From NCBI GenBank assembly GCA_019357535.2, contig CP079955.1:62001-126000 (forward strand): a stretch of 64,000 nt of DNA. The letters are read 5' to 3'. Source of the DNA: Macrococcus sp. 19Msa1099. GTDB taxonomy: Bacteria > Bacillota > Bacilli > Staphylococcales > Staphylococcaceae. The position numbers were made by a program, and so were the translations under genes. Below the pieces are notes generated by a model. The model made no database searches and had not been told where the DNA came from. It saw only the letters and a list, made by a program, of their open reading frames with translations. Within the stretch, counting starts at the first letter, position 1. Every line of letters begins with the position of its first letter. Shown piece by piece: positions 25,450-34,988 of this stretch.

Positions 25450-26559
25450 ATGGTCTTAATGAAAAATATGTTGAAACGCTCAGGATTACAGTGGTTTTCA
25501 TACAGTTTGACTTTAATCATATGTATTGGAGTAATTGTATTCACGCTTAATAATGATGCACTTTACAAGCTAACAATTGCGAAGGTGACTCATGTGGAAG
25601 TTATATCGAAAGAAAGTACAATTGATGCGAATCACCGCAAAGATATTGTATATAAGCAAGTTGTAGAAATGATAGGTACGAATCATAACCATAAAGGTGA
25701 AAGGTTCATTGTTACGAATACATATACTAAAAGTAGTGCTTATGATGAGCAATATAAAAAAGGTCAGAAAGTATTTATAAAAGCCGGAGATAAATCGCAA
25801 ATTATAGGTGAGAAGAGGGATACAGTTTTAGTGACTGCGCTTTCTGTGTTTACGCTACTGCTTATCATTATGGTCGGTAAGAAAGGATTCTATTCATTAA
25901 TCAGTTTAATTTTAAATTTCTGTATTACGTTATTTGTATTTAATTTCTATTTATCACATAAACATATTCCGATGATACTAATAGCGAGTGTTGCAGTTGT
26001 ATTATGTACAATACTCACACTCACATTCATTAATGGATTTACGAGGAAAACATGGATTGCGATTGTCAGCACACTCGCAGCCACTTTAGTAACATTGCTC
26101 GTTGTGCAAAGCGTGATATATTTAACCTCAGCTGAAGGAATTCGCTATGAAACAATGTCTTACTTGACGATTCCGCCAAAGAAAGTATTTTTGACGACCA
26201 TCCTTATCGGAACCCTTGGAGCTGTTATGGATATAGCGATCACAATTACGTCATCATTACACGAGATAAAAGTAACGCAGCCTTTATCGAATACCAAGTC
26301 ACTACGTGCATCGGGGTATGAAATTGGAAAGGATATCATCGGTCCGATGACAAATATTTTATTATTCGCATATTTAAGTAGTGCGATGCCAATTATTATA
26401 TTGTATTTAGCAAATCATTCACCGATATGGCAGACGTTTAGTTTACATTGGTCGCTTGAACTTGCTCGTGCAGTATCCGGCAGTATCGGTATCGTACTTT
26501 CAATACCAATTACGATATGGATCGCGAGCGTGATGCTTGGAGGCGAGGTGAGGCGATGA
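25450..26559 (+). CDS. YibE/F family membrane protein
   Basis: A 369-residue YibE/F-like protein. One N-terminal helix (about 14-30) is followed by an extracytoplasmic domain of about 90 residues and then seven or more helices. The segment LGTLGAVMDIAITITSSLHE near 255-275 and the late IGKDIIGPMTNILLFAY are family hallmarks. No function is established; members are presumed transporters. A second, shorter YibE/F protein overlaps its end by four bases, and the two probably form a complex. Confidence 0.85.
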   Translation: MVLMKNMLKRSGLQWFSYSLTLIICIGVIVFTLNNDALYKLTIAKVTHVEVISKESTIDANHRKDIVYKQVVEMIGTNHNHKGERFIVTNTYTKSSAYDEQYKKGQKVFIKAGDKSQIIGEKRDTVLVTALSVFTLLLIIMVGKKGFYSLISLILNFCITLFVFNFYLSHKHIPMILIASVAVVLCTILTLTFINGFTRKTWIAIVSTLAATLVTLLVVQSVIYLTSAEGIRYETMSYLTIPPKKVFLTTILIGTLGAVMDIAITITSSLHEIKVTQPLSNTKSLRASGYEIGKDIIGPMTNILLFAYLSSAMPIIILYLANHSPIWQTFSLHWSLELARAVSGSIGIVLSIPITIWIASVMLGGEVRR

Positions 26560-27323
26560 AGACATTAACATTACTTATTATTATATTATTCATTCTCATG
26601 GCAATCGTTGGAGGTAAAAATGGAATAAAAGCTTTTCTTGCAATATTTATGAATATATTCATGTTGGCAGTCGCGATACTTTGTGTTGTGCTTAATGCAA
26701 ATGTCATATTGGTGGCACTATGTTTCAGCATAATAATGGGATTATTTAATATATTAATCATTAATAAATATGACAATGTGAGTATCTCTGCTTTGATTTC
26801 AACATTTATTACGTTTATTATTTCTCTTATCTTTATATATGGAGCAACAAAATTCGGTATGATTCAAGGGTTCCCGATGGAAGATGGGGAAGAGATTGCG
26901 ACATATTCATTACGTATAGGCGTATCGTTCTTCAATGTCATGCTCTTTGTTATTATGATCAGTGTGTTAGGTGCAATCATTGATTTGTCTGTTTCAATTG
27001 CATCAAGTATGGAGTATATTTATCTGAATGAGCCACATTTAACGCGTAGCGAACTGTATCGTTCCGGATTGAATGTTGCAAAAGACATATTATGTACGAC
27101 AACGAATACATTATACTTTGCCTACTTAGGTACAGGGATGACACTGATAATATGGTTTAAAAATGTAGGTTATACATTTGAACAAATTATTAACTCTAAA
27201 GTATTTTCCCAGGAAATATTAATGATTATTTCTGGAGGAGTTGCGGTTGCAATCGCAATTCCTGTGACGTGTGTAACAGCAAGTTATATTATTTATCATC
27301 AATTAATAGAGCACAGCGTGTAA
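26556..27323 (+). CDS. YibE/F family membrane protein, short partner
   Basis: A 255-residue integral membrane protein with the same hallmark pattern as its neighbour (VLGAIIDLSVSIASSMEYI and VAKDILCTTTNTLYFAYLG) but without the large extracytoplasmic domain. The ATG at 26556 overlaps the upstream stop (ATGA) and follows GAGGTGAGG, so an earlier in-frame start is unlikely. Paired long and short YibE/F genes are common in Firmicutes. The gene stops 16 bases before the convergent mntC stop. Confidence 0.83.
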   Translation: MKTLTLLIIILFILMAIVGGKNGIKAFLAIFMNIFMLAVAILCVVLNANVILVALCFSIIMGLFNILIINKYDNVSISALISTFITFIISLIFIYGATKFGMIQGFPMEDGEEIATYSLRIGVSFFNVMLFVIMISVLGAIIDLSVSIASSMEYIYLNEPHLTRSELYRSGLNVAKDILCTTTNTLYFAYLGTGMTLIIWFKNVGYTFEQIINSKVFSQEILMIISGGVAVAIAIPVTCVTASYIIYHQLIEHSV

Positions 27324-27338
27324 TTACGCTGCGCTCTA

Positions 27339-28262
27339 CTATTTCAATCCATTATGAATTGTTTTTATATTATGTTCCATCATTTTATAATAACTATCTC
27401 CGTCAGTGCCCTTTTGACCGATAGAATCTGTATAGACTTCGCCATAAATCGGTGTTTTAGTCATTTCGCTGAGTGACTGCATACTACGTTTATCGACACT
27501 CGTTTCGACGAATAAAGATTTAACCTGATGTTTTTTGACAAAGTTTATTGCTTGTTTCATCTGTTCTGGTGTACCTTGTTTTTCCGTATTAATCTCCCAT
27601 ATATAAGCGTGGCTCAAATCATAGTCTCTACTGAAGTATTTGAACGCGCCTTCACTCGTAATTAAATGACGCTCTGACTTTGAAATATCATTGAATTTAT
27701 CTTTATACTGCGCGCTTAATGTAGTTAAGCTTTTCGTGTATTGCTCCATATTATTATGGTACACTTTTGAATGATTTTTATCTGCTTTCTCAACTGCTTC
27801 AGCGATATTTTTGCTATAAATAATCCCATTATCAATACTTAACCAGGCATGTGGATCAATTGCATTATCGTCATGACGCTCATTTAAGAAAATTTTCTTA
27901 ACGCCATCACTCACAGCGATAACATTGTCATCGTCTAATTTCTTATCACCTTGTTGTAATGCTTTTTGAAACCACCCGCTTGAAGTTTCTAGGTTTAAGC
28001 CATTAAATAACACTAAATCAGCATCAGTAATTGCTTTAATATCTTTCGGTTTAACTTCATAGTCGTGCGGATCTTGTCCAATAGGTACGATATTAGTAAT
28101 GATTGCATGATCACCCGCAATCGTTTTAGTCATATCATAGATAATAGAGTTTGATGTTACAATTTTTAATTTTCCTTCTTTTTTATCTTGTGAACATGCG
28201 CTTAATAAAATTGTTGCCAGCGCAAAGAAGACAATTATTTTAGAAAAATGTTTTGTGTTCAT
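27339..28262 (-). CDS. mntC: Manganese ABC transporter, substrate-binding lipoprotein
   Basis: A 307-residue cluster A-I metal-binding lipoprotein. The signal peptide ends in the lipobox LLSAC (Cys near 23), so it is anchored to the outer face of the membrane. Metal ligands are visible as His in GQDPHDYE and in DPHAWLS, with a late Glu in LFVETSVD and Asp in YTDSIG. The ATG at 28262 is better placed after AAAGGA than the one nine bases earlier. It is the last gene of mntABC. Confidence 0.9.
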   Translation of the reverse strand: MNTKHFSKIIVFFALATILLSACSQDKKEGKLKIVTSNSIIYDMTKTIAGDHAIITNIVPIGQDPHDYEVKPKDIKAITDADLVLFNGLNLETSSGWFQKALQQGDKKLDDDNVIAVSDGVKKIFLNERHDDNAIDPHAWLSIDNGIIYSKNIAEAVEKADKNHSKVYHNNMEQYTKSLTTLSAQYKDKFNDISKSERHLITSEGAFKYFSRDYDLSHAYIWEINTEKQGTPEQMKQAINFVKKHQVKSLFVETSVDKRSMQSLSEMTKTPIYGEVYTDSIGQKGTDGDSYYKMMEHNIKTIHNGLK

Positions 28263-28267
28263 AAATT

Positions 28268-29095
28268 TCATCCTTTCGTAATAAATATTTTCGTTGTTTT
28301 ATTGAGTGTAAATATAATGAGATAGATTATAGTTGCAATAATAACAATACATGCGCCACTTGGGACGTTCAATATATAGCTGATATAAATGCCGGTAACT
28401 GCACTGAATAATCCAAATGCAGCAGATAAAAGCATCATCTTGTGTAAGCTTTTAGAAATTAAATAGGCGCTTGATGCGGGTGTAATCAACATTGCAACGA
28501 CGAGTATGATGCCTATTGTTTGTAAGCTAACGACTGTAATAAGTGCTAACAGTATCATTACAGTATAATGCCAGAAGGATGGATTAATACCATTCATTCT
28601 GCTGAAGATTGGATCGAACGTCGTTAATTTAAGTTGTCTATAGCAGACAATAATAACGAGGAGCACAGCGAGACTGACAAAGAGCGTTGTGTACATTGCT
28701 TCTTTCGTTACCGTAAGTATATCTCCGAACAATATGTGATATAAATTTGTCGTCGTCTCCATCATGCTGATCATTACGACACCAACAGAGAAGAATAGAG
28801 TGAACGCAATACCAATAGCAGCATCTTTTTTCGTTTTAGAGTGGTCAGTTATTGCGCCGATAAACAAGCTTGTTAATAGACCGGTGAATAATGCTCCAAT
28901 AAACATTGGTATATGCAATAGAAAACTTAGAGCAACGCCTGGCAATACAGCGTGACTCATCGCGTCACCCATTAAACTTAATCCACGTAATATAATGAGA
29001 CATCCGACTACTCCTGCTGCGATTCCGACAATCGCTGCTGTAATTAATGCACGTGATAAGAAAGGATAGTTTGAGATTTCAGTAATAAAACTCAT
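28268..29095 (-). CDS. mntB: Manganese ABC transporter, permease
   Basis: A 275-residue ABC-3 type permease with eight or nine helices. The LRGLSLMGDAMSHAVLPGVAL stretch (about 31-50) is the coupling-helix signature of metal permeases, and a LVVAMLITPASSAYLI segment lies near 195-210. It overlaps neither neighbour but abuts mntA by one base. It carries metal imported by MntC through the membrane with energy from MntA. Confidence 0.9.
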   Translation of the reverse strand: MSFITEISNYPFLSRALITAAIVGIAAGVVGCLIILRGLSLMGDAMSHAVLPGVALSFLLHIPMFIGALFTGLLTSLFIGAITDHSKTKKDAAIGIAFTLFFSVGVVMISMMETTTNLYHILFGDILTVTKEAMYTTLFVSLAVLLVIIVCYRQLKLTTFDPIFSRMNGINPSFWHYTVMILLALITVVSLQTIGIILVVAMLITPASSAYLISKSLHKMMLLSAAFGLFSAVTGIYISYILNVPSGACIVIIATIIYLIIFTLNKTTKIFITKG

Positions 29096-29797
29096 TTAAA
29101 CACCTCCTTGTACAAAATATGTTTGTTTAATATTATCTTCAGTAAGTATGCTTTTAGTGGGTCCTTCAGCAATAATCCCTTTATTCAGTAGAATACATTC
29201 ATCAAACAAATCAGAAGCTGATCTTAAATCATGATGAACGATAAAGATAAGTTTATGATTTGATTTTAATTTAAATATGCAATCTTTAATGATTTCATAA
29301 CTTTTGAAATCAATACCAACAAAAGGCTCATCCAGAAAGTAAATATCTTTCTCCTGCATAAGGCTTCGTGCAATCAATACACGTTGTAATTGTCCGCCAC
29401 TTAAATCGCTGATCAGTTTATGCTGAATATCATTTAATTCCATCAAAGTCATTAATTCATTTACCTTTTTATTATCAGAACGATGTTTCATTAAAGATGA
29501 AGCGTATAAACCAGAATGTATTGTATCAATAACAGTGATAGGAAATTCGATATCAATAGATGATTTCTGAGGGATATATGCACAACGTGTGAGTTGCTTA
29601 ATTAATGACTTATTATTGAGACTTACTGCTCCGGTCGAGCGAATAAAACCAAGCATACCTTTAAATAATGTAGATTTTCCGGCGCCATTCGGGCCTAAAA
29701 CTCCTATAAGCTTTCCTGTTAATTGTTGTGTATAATTAATGTCATGAAGAATATGACGTCCATCTATAGAAACGTTTAAATTATGAATTGAAAGCAT
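29096..29797 (-). CDS. mntA: Manganese ABC transporter, ATP-binding protein
   Basis: A 233-residue ABC ATPase with Walker A GPNGAGKST, signature DLSGGQLQRV and Walker B IYFLDEPFVGID. The FVGID after the Walker B Glu is typical of manganese and zinc importers. The ATG at 29797 lies nine bases after AAAGGGG; the ATG nine bases earlier overlaps that site. It is first in mntABC, divergent from mntR across the operator. Confidence 0.9.
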   Translation of the reverse strand: MLSIHNLNVSIDGRHILHDINYTQQLTGKLIGVLGPNGAGKSTLFKGMLGFIRSTGAVSLNNKSLIKQLTRCAYIPQKSSIDIEFPITVIDTIHSGLYASSLMKHRSDNKKVNELMTLMELNDIQHKLISDLSGGQLQRVLIARSLMQEKDIYFLDEPFVGIDFKSYEIIKDCIFKLKSNHKLIFIVHHDLRSASDLFDECILLNKGIIAEGPTKSILTEDNIKQTYFVQGGV

Positions 29798-29830
29798 AGA
29801 GACCATCCCCTTTTATAAATTTTAAAAATA

Positions 29831-29850
29831 AGTTTAGGCAAACCTAAACT
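29831..29850. promoter_or_regulatory. MntR operator
   Basis: AGTTTAGG-CAAA-CCTAAACT is a perfect 8-4-8 palindrome in the 129-base space between mntA and mntR. It resembles the MntR box that represses mntABC in staphylococci when manganese is ample. Confidence 0.75.
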
Positions 29851-29926
29851 ATATTTAATATAATACTTAAAAAATAATAAAGCAATGGGAAATTTTTCAT
29901 AAAATTTAAATTTTGGAGGAAGAAGT

Positions 29927-30565
29927 ATGTTAACTGAAGAAAAAGAAGATTATTTAAAGTGTATTTATCATAACAATGGTTTAAATGACTATGTTTCGAA
30001 TAAAAAAATTGCGACACATCTTGGAATCAAGCCACCGTCTGTAACTGAGATGACGAATCGATTAGAAAAAGAGGGGTATATTACTACTAAACCTTATAAA
30101 GGTGCAATGCTGACAGAAGTTGGAGAAAAAGAAGTAGCCCGAGTTGTAAAACGTCATCGTTTAATTGAATGTTTTCTGATTGAAACATTAGGCTATCGTT
30201 GGGATGAAGTACATATTGAAGCAGAAGTTCTCGAACACCGTGTATCAGACTTATTTATAGAACGTCTCGATGAAATGTTAAGCTATCCTAAATATTGTCC
30301 TCATGGGGCATTAATCCCAAGAGGCAGTTTACAGGAAGAGACACTCCATGCTATTACAGAACTGAATACTGGTGATTCATTCACACTGTCAAAAGTTCGT
30401 GATGAAGTGAGGTTGTTATCATACCTATACGAAAATGACATAAAGATCAATGATACATTAGTAATTCAATCTATAGACGAAGCGAATCATATTATGTATT
30501 TGAATAAAAATGATCAGCTTGTAAGCTTGAGTATGGAAAATGCGAAAAAACTATACTATAAATAA
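29927..30565 (+). CDS. mntR: Manganese-dependent repressor, DtxR family
   Basis: A 212-residue DtxR/MntR-type metalloregulator. The N-terminal winged helix (SVTEMTNRLEKEGYITTKPY, about residues 36-55) is followed by the metal-binding dimer domain with HRLIECFLIETLGY and EAEVLEHRVSD, and a C-terminal FeoA/SH3-like domain (LNTGDSFTLSKV). The third domain makes it longer than the 142-residue Bacillus MntR and like the staphylococcal one. GGAGGAAG precedes the ATG. It faces the operator and mntABC. Confidence 0.9.
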   Translation: MLTEEKEDYLKCIYHNNGLNDYVSNKKIATHLGIKPPSVTEMTNRLEKEGYITTKPYKGAMLTEVGEKEVARVVKRHRLIECFLIETLGYRWDEVHIEAEVLEHRVSDLFIERLDEMLSYPKYCPHGALIPRGSLQEETLHAITELNTGDSFTLSKVRDEVRLLSYLYENDIKINDTLVIQSIDEANHIMYLNKNDQLVSLSMENAKKLYYK

Positions 30566-30569
30566 TAAA

Positions 30570-30593
30570 AACGCCGAACTCTAGTTCGGCGTT
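30570..30593. terminator. Bidirectional terminator
   Basis: AACGCCGAACT at 30570-30580 pairs perfectly with 30583-30593. An A run on the left serves the leftward gene; the right side is followed by CATTATTAT. It lies between convergent mntR and the FNT gene. Confidence 0.75.
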
Positions 30594-30598
30594 CATTA

Positions 30599-31423
30599 TT
30601 ATCCTTCTATTTCATTTCTACTTCCGTTTAAATATGCATAAACAAGTCCTACAAAGATGCCGCCTCCGATGTAGTTACCGATATAAGCGAAAACAATATT
30701 TTTTATAACATCAATCCATGATAATGCATCGATGTTATAGAACATCATTCCTGCAAACAACCCTGCATTGTAAACAACGTGTTCGTATGCCATAAATACG
30801 AATATTACAACACCGACACCGATAAAGAATACTTTTGCCAACATTTCTTTGCATTGAAGTGAGATATAAATTCCGATATTGATAAAGAAGTTTGCGAAAA
30901 TCCCTTTTATTAAAATTGTAAGCCACGTAGAATCAATCGTTTTTGCGTTAACGGTTTTTGTAAGTGCAGCGACCATCTCCGGCGTCATTACTTTAGTTCC
31001 TGTCATCATACCGAATAGTATGAAGCCCCCAATGATGTTACCTATAAAACAGTATGTAAAAATCTTCATCACCTTAGGCATTGAAATAACTTTATAATAA
31101 AGACCAACAGTCATGAACATAAAGTTACTCGTTAGTAGTTCCGAGTTTGTCAGCACAATCATAACGAGTGCGATACTAAATGAAATTGCACCAAGTAAAT
31201 TAATTAAACCTGGATTCGCCCCTGCAAACTGTGTTTTGACTGCGAGCATTAACACCGTCATAATTGCAAGTAAAAATCCAGACATGACAGACTTCAGTAC
31301 GTATCTGCCCGGTGCACGGTCAACCATGATTTCTTTTGTAGCTACTTGACCAACAATATTTTCGATATTAGGTTTTGAAGCGTGTGTATCTTCAAGTGTT
31401 TTTACAGGTCGTTCCAGTGTCAT
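30599..31423 (-). CDS. Formate/nitrite transporter family channel
   Basis: A 274-residue FNT-family channel with six helices, conducting small monovalent anions such as formate, nitrite or lactate. The LVMIVLTNSELLTSNFMFM segment (about 85-103) matches the conserved family loop, and the C-terminal VFAYIGNYIGGGIFVG contains the GN.(I/V)GG signature. An N-terminal cytoplasmic tail of about 45 residues precedes the first helix. GGAGGGG lies before the ATG. The substrate cannot be told; no nitrite reductase or formate lyase gene is near. Confidence 0.88.
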   Translation of the reverse strand: MTLERPVKTLEDTHASKPNIENIVGQVATKEIMVDRAPGRYVLKSVMSGFLLAIMTVLMLAVKTQFAGANPGLINLLGAISFSIALVMIVLTNSELLTSNFMFMTVGLYYKVISMPKVMKIFTYCFIGNIIGGFILFGMMTGTKVMTPEMVAALTKTVNAKTIDSTWLTILIKGIFANFFINIGIYISLQCKEMLAKVFFIGVGVVIFVFMAYEHVVYNAGLFAGMMFYNIDALSWIDVIKNIVFAYIGNYIGGGIFVGLVYAYLNGSRNEIEG

Positions 31424-31673
31424 AATACCCCTCCATATGTATGTGCATCATTTCACAATAATTTTAACACAATCAATCAATTTTATATATAGTAATAATA
31501 CAATTATTATACAATATATTTAAGGATTAATAATGACAAAAAAATTAGGATAATTATTACTATCTCTAAATGAGAATTATAGGAATTAAATGATAAAATT
31601 TAATAGGATAAAACAATTCAATAACGCTAGTGACAACTTTAATTAAAATAATTATAAAATTAAATGTCTTTAG

Positions 31674-31701
31674 TTGACTTGTATTACCCATCATGTATAA
31701 T
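31674..31701 (+). promoter_or_regulatory. Sigma-A promoter for ahpCF
   Basis: TTGACT at 31674-31679, a 16-base spacer and TATAAT at 31696-31701, with the PerR box just downstream over the start of transcription. The rest of 31424-31673 holds no gene and no strong structure. Confidence 0.7.
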
Positions 31702-31715
31702 AAGAAATGTAGAAA

Positions 31716-31730
31716 TTAGAATTATTCTAA
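31716..31730. promoter_or_regulatory. PerR box
   Basis: TTAGAATTATTCTAA is a perfect 7-1-7 palindrome differing from the PerR consensus TTATAATNATTATAA at two symmetrical positions. It lies about 15 bases after the -10 element, where bound repressor would block ahpC transcription until peroxide oxidises it. Confidence 0.75.
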
Positions 31731-31767
31731 ATAAGAATTTTATTAGAATTTCAGGAGGAATTTATTT

Positions 31768-32337
31768 ATGTCATTAATCAACAAAGAAATTTTACCGTTT
31801 ACAGCACAAGCGTATGATCCAAAAAGTGATGAATTTGTAGAAGTATCAAATGAGTCAATGAAAGGTTCTTGGAGCATCGTATGTTTCTATCCAGCGGACT
31901 TCACTTTTGTATGTCCAACTGAATTAGAAGATTTACAAGATCAATATGCAACATTACAAGATTTAGGTGTGAACGTATACTCTGTATCATGTGATACACA
32001 CTTCACGCACAAAGCTTGGCATGATCACTCAGAAGCAATCTCTAAAATACAGTACACTATGATTGGTGACCCATCACATGTGATTGCACGTAACTTCGAT
32101 GTGTTAGATGAAGAAGCTGGTCTTGCACAACGTGCTACATTCTTAATCGATCCAGACGGCGTTATTCAAACGATGGAAATTAACAACGATGGTATCGGTC
32201 GTGAAGCAAGCGTGTTAATTGATAAAGTGAAAGCTGCTCAATACGTAGCATCACATGATGGTGAAGTATGTCCGGCGAAATGGAAAGAAGGATCTGAAAC
32301 TTTAACACCTGGTTTAGACTTGGTAGGTAAAATTTAA
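31768..32337 (+). CDS. ahpC: Alkyl hydroperoxide reductase, peroxiredoxin subunit
   Basis: A 189-residue typical 2-Cys peroxiredoxin that reduces hydrogen peroxide and organic peroxides. The peroxidatic Cys lies in DFTFVCPTE (C49) and the resolving Cys in GEVCPAKW near 168. AGGAGG lies before the ATG. It is the first gene of ahpCF, behind a PerR box, and is recharged by AhpF. Length and motifs are standard; codon choice suggests high expression. Confidence 0.97.
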   Translation: MSLINKEILPFTAQAYDPKSDEFVEVSNESMKGSWSIVCFYPADFTFVCPTELEDLQDQYATLQDLGVNVYSVSCDTHFTHKAWHDHSEAISKIQYTMIGDPSHVIARNFDVLDEEAGLAQRATFLIDPDGVIQTMEINNDGIGREASVLIDKVKAAQYVASHDGEVCPAKWKEGSETLTPGLDLVGKI

Positions 32338-32367
32338 TTATTTAACTTAGCGTTAATATCTATAGTG

Positions 32368-32396
32368 CCACAACGTATATATTGCGTTGTGGTCTC
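32368..32396 (+). terminator. Hairpin between ahpC and ahpF
   Basis: CCACAACG at 32368-32375 pairs with 32385-32392 over a 9-base loop, and is followed by TCTCTATT. The weak tail suggests a partial terminator or a stabilising hairpin that would give more ahpC than ahpF transcript. Confidence 0.5.
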
Positions 32397-32443
32397 TATT
32401 ATCTTTAAGGTGTATAAATATACAATAAAAGGAGCATAAGTAA

Positions 32444-33967
32444 ATGTTAGACAGTAGTTTAAAACAACAATTAAGTCAATACCTTGAGTTACTTGAAGGT
32501 GAGATTATTTTAACAGCAAGTAAAGGTGAAGATAAAACTTCACAGGATATGATGGCATTATTAAATGAAATTAGTGAAATGTCGGACAAAATATCTATTA
32601 AAGAAGCAGTGCTTAAGAGAACACCTAGCTTCACAGTTGCGCGTCCTGAAGAGGAGGCACGTGTTACTTTTGCAGGTGTACCGTTAGGTCATGAATTTAC
32701 ATCGTTAGTGCTTGCTTTACTGCAAGTGAGCGGCAGAGCTCCAAAACTTGATGAAGCGGTAATCAATCAAATTAAAAAGATTAATCAGCCCTTAAATTTT
32801 GAAACGTTTGTAAGTCTAACTTGTACAAAGTGTCCTGATGTTGTCCAAGCATTGAACGTAATGTCGGTGCTTAATCCAAACATTACGCATACAATGATTG
32901 ATGGTGCAGTATTCAGAGAAGAATCGAAAGATATTATGGCAGTACCTAGTATTTTCTTAGATGGTGAAGAGTTTGGCAGCGGCAAAATGACGGTTGAAGA
33001 GATCGTTAATCAAGTTGGTGGAGGCGCTGATGCATCAGAATTTGATGCAAGAGAGCCTTTCGATGTCCTTGTTATTGGTGGAGGACCTGCAAGTGCAGCA
33101 GCTTCAATCTATGCTGCGCGTAAAGGTTTAAGAACTGGTATTGTTGCAGAACGTATCGGGGGACAAGTAAATGATACTGCTGCAATTGAAAACTTTATTT
33201 CTGTAAAAGAAACGACAGGTCCGGAGTTTGCTCAGAACTTAGTTGATCATATTAAGAGCTATGATATTGATGTGATGAATGCAGTGCGTGTAGAATCGAT
33301 TGAGAAAATTGATGATATGAGTTATGTCACACTTGAGAACGGTGGAAAGCTTTCAAGTAAAACATTGATTATTAGTACAGGTGCAAAATGGCGTAATATG
33401 AACGTGCCAGGTGAAGCTGAATATAAAAATAAAGGTGTAGCTTATTGCCCGCATTGTGACGGTCCTTTATTTGAAGGTAAACGTGTTGCAGTTGTCGGTG
33501 GCGGAAACTCTGGTGTAGAGGCTGCGATTGATCTTGCTGGTATTGTAGAGCATGTCACTTTACTTGAATTTGGTGAAGAACTAAGAGCTGATAAAGTATT
33601 GCAGGACCGTCTTGCTTCGTTAAAAAATGCAGAGATAATTAAATCTGCAGCTACGAAAGAGCTAACAGGTACAGATAAGCTTCAAGCCTTAACTTATATA
33701 GATCGTACTACAAATGAAGAACATACAGTTGATTTAGAAGGTGTCTTTGTGCAAATTGGTTTAGTGCCAAGCACTGAATTTGTTGGAGATTTAGTAGAGC
33801 GCAATAACCGTGGTGAAATCATCGTTGATCGCAATGGTGCTACAAATGTTCCGGGTATATTTGCAGCAGGGGATTGCACGGATCAAACATATAAACAAAT
33901 TATTATTTCTATGGGTGCAGGTGCAACGGCAGCATTAAGTGCCTTCGACTATTTAATTAGAAATTAA
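32444..33967 (+). CDS. ahpF: Alkyl hydroperoxide reductase, flavoprotein subunit
   Basis: A 507-residue NADH-dependent disulphide reductase that recharges AhpC. The N-terminal thioredoxin-like domain holds Cys127 and Cys130 (LTCTKC); the FAD motif is VIGGGPASAAAS near 210; the reductase pair is in YCPHCDG (C335, C338); a second dinucleotide motif VVGGGNSGVEA follows; and the FAD-binding GIFAAGDCT lies near the end. AAAGGAG precedes the ATG. It follows ahpC by 106 bases that hold a hairpin. Confidence 0.96.
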   Translation: MLDSSLKQQLSQYLELLEGEIILTASKGEDKTSQDMMALLNEISEMSDKISIKEAVLKRTPSFTVARPEEEARVTFAGVPLGHEFTSLVLALLQVSGRAPKLDEAVINQIKKINQPLNFETFVSLTCTKCPDVVQALNVMSVLNPNITHTMIDGAVFREESKDIMAVPSIFLDGEEFGSGKMTVEEIVNQVGGGADASEFDAREPFDVLVIGGGPASAAASIYAARKGLRTGIVAERIGGQVNDTAAIENFISVKETTGPEFAQNLVDHIKSYDIDVMNAVRVESIEKIDDMSYVTLENGGKLSSKTLIISTGAKWRNMNVPGEAEYKNKGVAYCPHCDGPLFEGKRVAVVGGGNSGVEAAIDLAGIVEHVTLLEFGEELRADKVLQDRLASLKNAEIIKSAATKELTGTDKLQALTYIDRTTNEEHTVDLEGVFVQIGLVPSTEFVGDLVERNNRGEIIVDRNGATNVPGIFAAGDCTDQTYKQIIISMGAGATAALSAFDYLIRN

Positions 33968-33978
33968 GATTATCATCA

Positions 33979-34018
33979 ATACCACTTAAGTAATAACTTA
34001 CATTAAGTGGTATTTTTA
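33979..34018 (+). terminator. Rho-independent terminator after ahpF
   Basis: ATACCACTTAA at 33979-33989 pairs perfectly with 34003-34013 over a 13-base loop and is followed by TTTTATTTT. Confidence 0.75.
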
Positions 34019-34055
34019 TTTTGTTTGTGCTTATAATAAAATGAGGAGGAATATT

Positions 34056-34823
34056 ATGAAAAAATTATTTATCATTCTATCAGCAGTTTTATTATTAAGT
34101 GCGTGCAATCAAACAGAAGAAATTAAGCAGCAAAAAGATAAGAAGATCATTACGGTATCTGCAGCAGCAAGCTTGAAAGATGCGCTGAATGAAATTGAAC
34201 AAAAATATGAAAAAAAATATCAGGCGATTGATTTAAAATTTAACTATGGTGCCTCAGGAACACTTGCTCAGCAAATAAAATCAGGTGCGCCTGTGGATAT
34301 ATTTATTTCTGCTGCTGAGGATAAAGTAGACATGCTCGTTGAAGATAATAAAATAAATAAAGATGAGAAAAAATCACTACTTAAAAATCATCTCGTACTT
34401 ATCTCTAACAGTCCAATCAATAATGTACATGATTTAACATCTAATAAAATAGATAAAATTGCACTGGGCAACCCTGAATTAGTTCCTGCAGGAGCATATG
34501 GTAAGCAAATGCTTGAAAATGCTAATCTTTATCAGAAACTAGAAAATAAATACATATTAACTAAAGACGTGAGACAAGTTTTGACTTATGTTGAGACAGG
34601 GAATGTAGAAGCTGGCATTGTATATGCCTCAGATTTGAAATCTAGCGAGAAGATAAAGTATTCATTTACAATTAAAGATACATTGCATGACAAAATTATA
34701 TATCCAGTAGCGATTATAAAAGATACGCATCACAAAGAAGAGGCACAAAAATTCTTTAACTATGTAGCACAGCCAGATACACTTAAAATATTTGAGAAAT
34801 ATGGCTTTGATCCAATAATATAA
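34056..34823 (+). CDS. modA: Molybdate ABC transporter, substrate-binding lipoprotein
   Basis: A 255-residue periplasmic-binding-type lipoprotein. The signal peptide ends in LLLSAC (Cys near 17), so it is membrane anchored. The mature part shows ITVSAAASLKDALNEIE, then FNYGASGTLAQQIKSGAP and ALGNPELVPAGAYGKQ, which line the oxyanion pocket in ModA. GAGGAGG lies six bases before the ATG at 34056. The permease and ATPase genes that normally follow are absent from this window; a terminator follows instead. It may serve a transporter encoded elsewhere. Confidence 0.9.
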   Translation: MKKLFIILSAVLLLSACNQTEEIKQQKDKKIITVSAAASLKDALNEIEQKYEKKYQAIDLKFNYGASGTLAQQIKSGAPVDIFISAAEDKVDMLVEDNKINKDEKKSLLKNHLVLISNSPINNVHDLTSNKIDKIALGNPELVPAGAYGKQMLENANLYQKLENKYILTKDVRQVLTYVETGNVEAGIVYASDLKSSEKIKYSFTIKDTLHDKIIYPVAIIKDTHHKEEAQKFFNYVAQPDTLKIFEKYGFDPII

Positions 34824-34908
34824 GGGATGAAATAGAGAAATTAAAATTAATCGTATAAAAAGTACCGAGATAAAATTATGATCGGTAAAGGAATCATGGA
34901 GTCAATTT

Positions 34909-34945
34909 AAAAGCTTGATAGAACTATCTATCGAGCTTTTTATTA
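34909..34945 (+). terminator. Rho-independent terminator after modA
   Basis: A 14-base arm beginning AAAAGCTTGATAGA at 34909 pairs, with one wobble, with 34927-34940, and the T run continues to 34942. Confidence 0.7.
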
Positions 34946-34955
34946 TTGATATGCA

Positions 34956-34980
34956 TCGAATCACAAAATTAAAGATTCGA
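34956..34980. promoter_or_regulatory. Inverted repeat before small hypothetical gene
   Basis: TCGAATC at 34956-34962 and GATTCGA at 34974-34980 form a perfect 7-11-7 inverted repeat ending eight bases before the next ATG. It could be an operator; the sequence does not identify the regulator. Confidence 0.3.
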
Positions 34981-34988
34981 GAAGCGAA

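Noticed and set aside
26510-26776. Leftward open frame inside the second YibE/F gene
   Set aside because: It is a shadow of the AT-rich membrane-protein codons; no start signal and no family resemblance.
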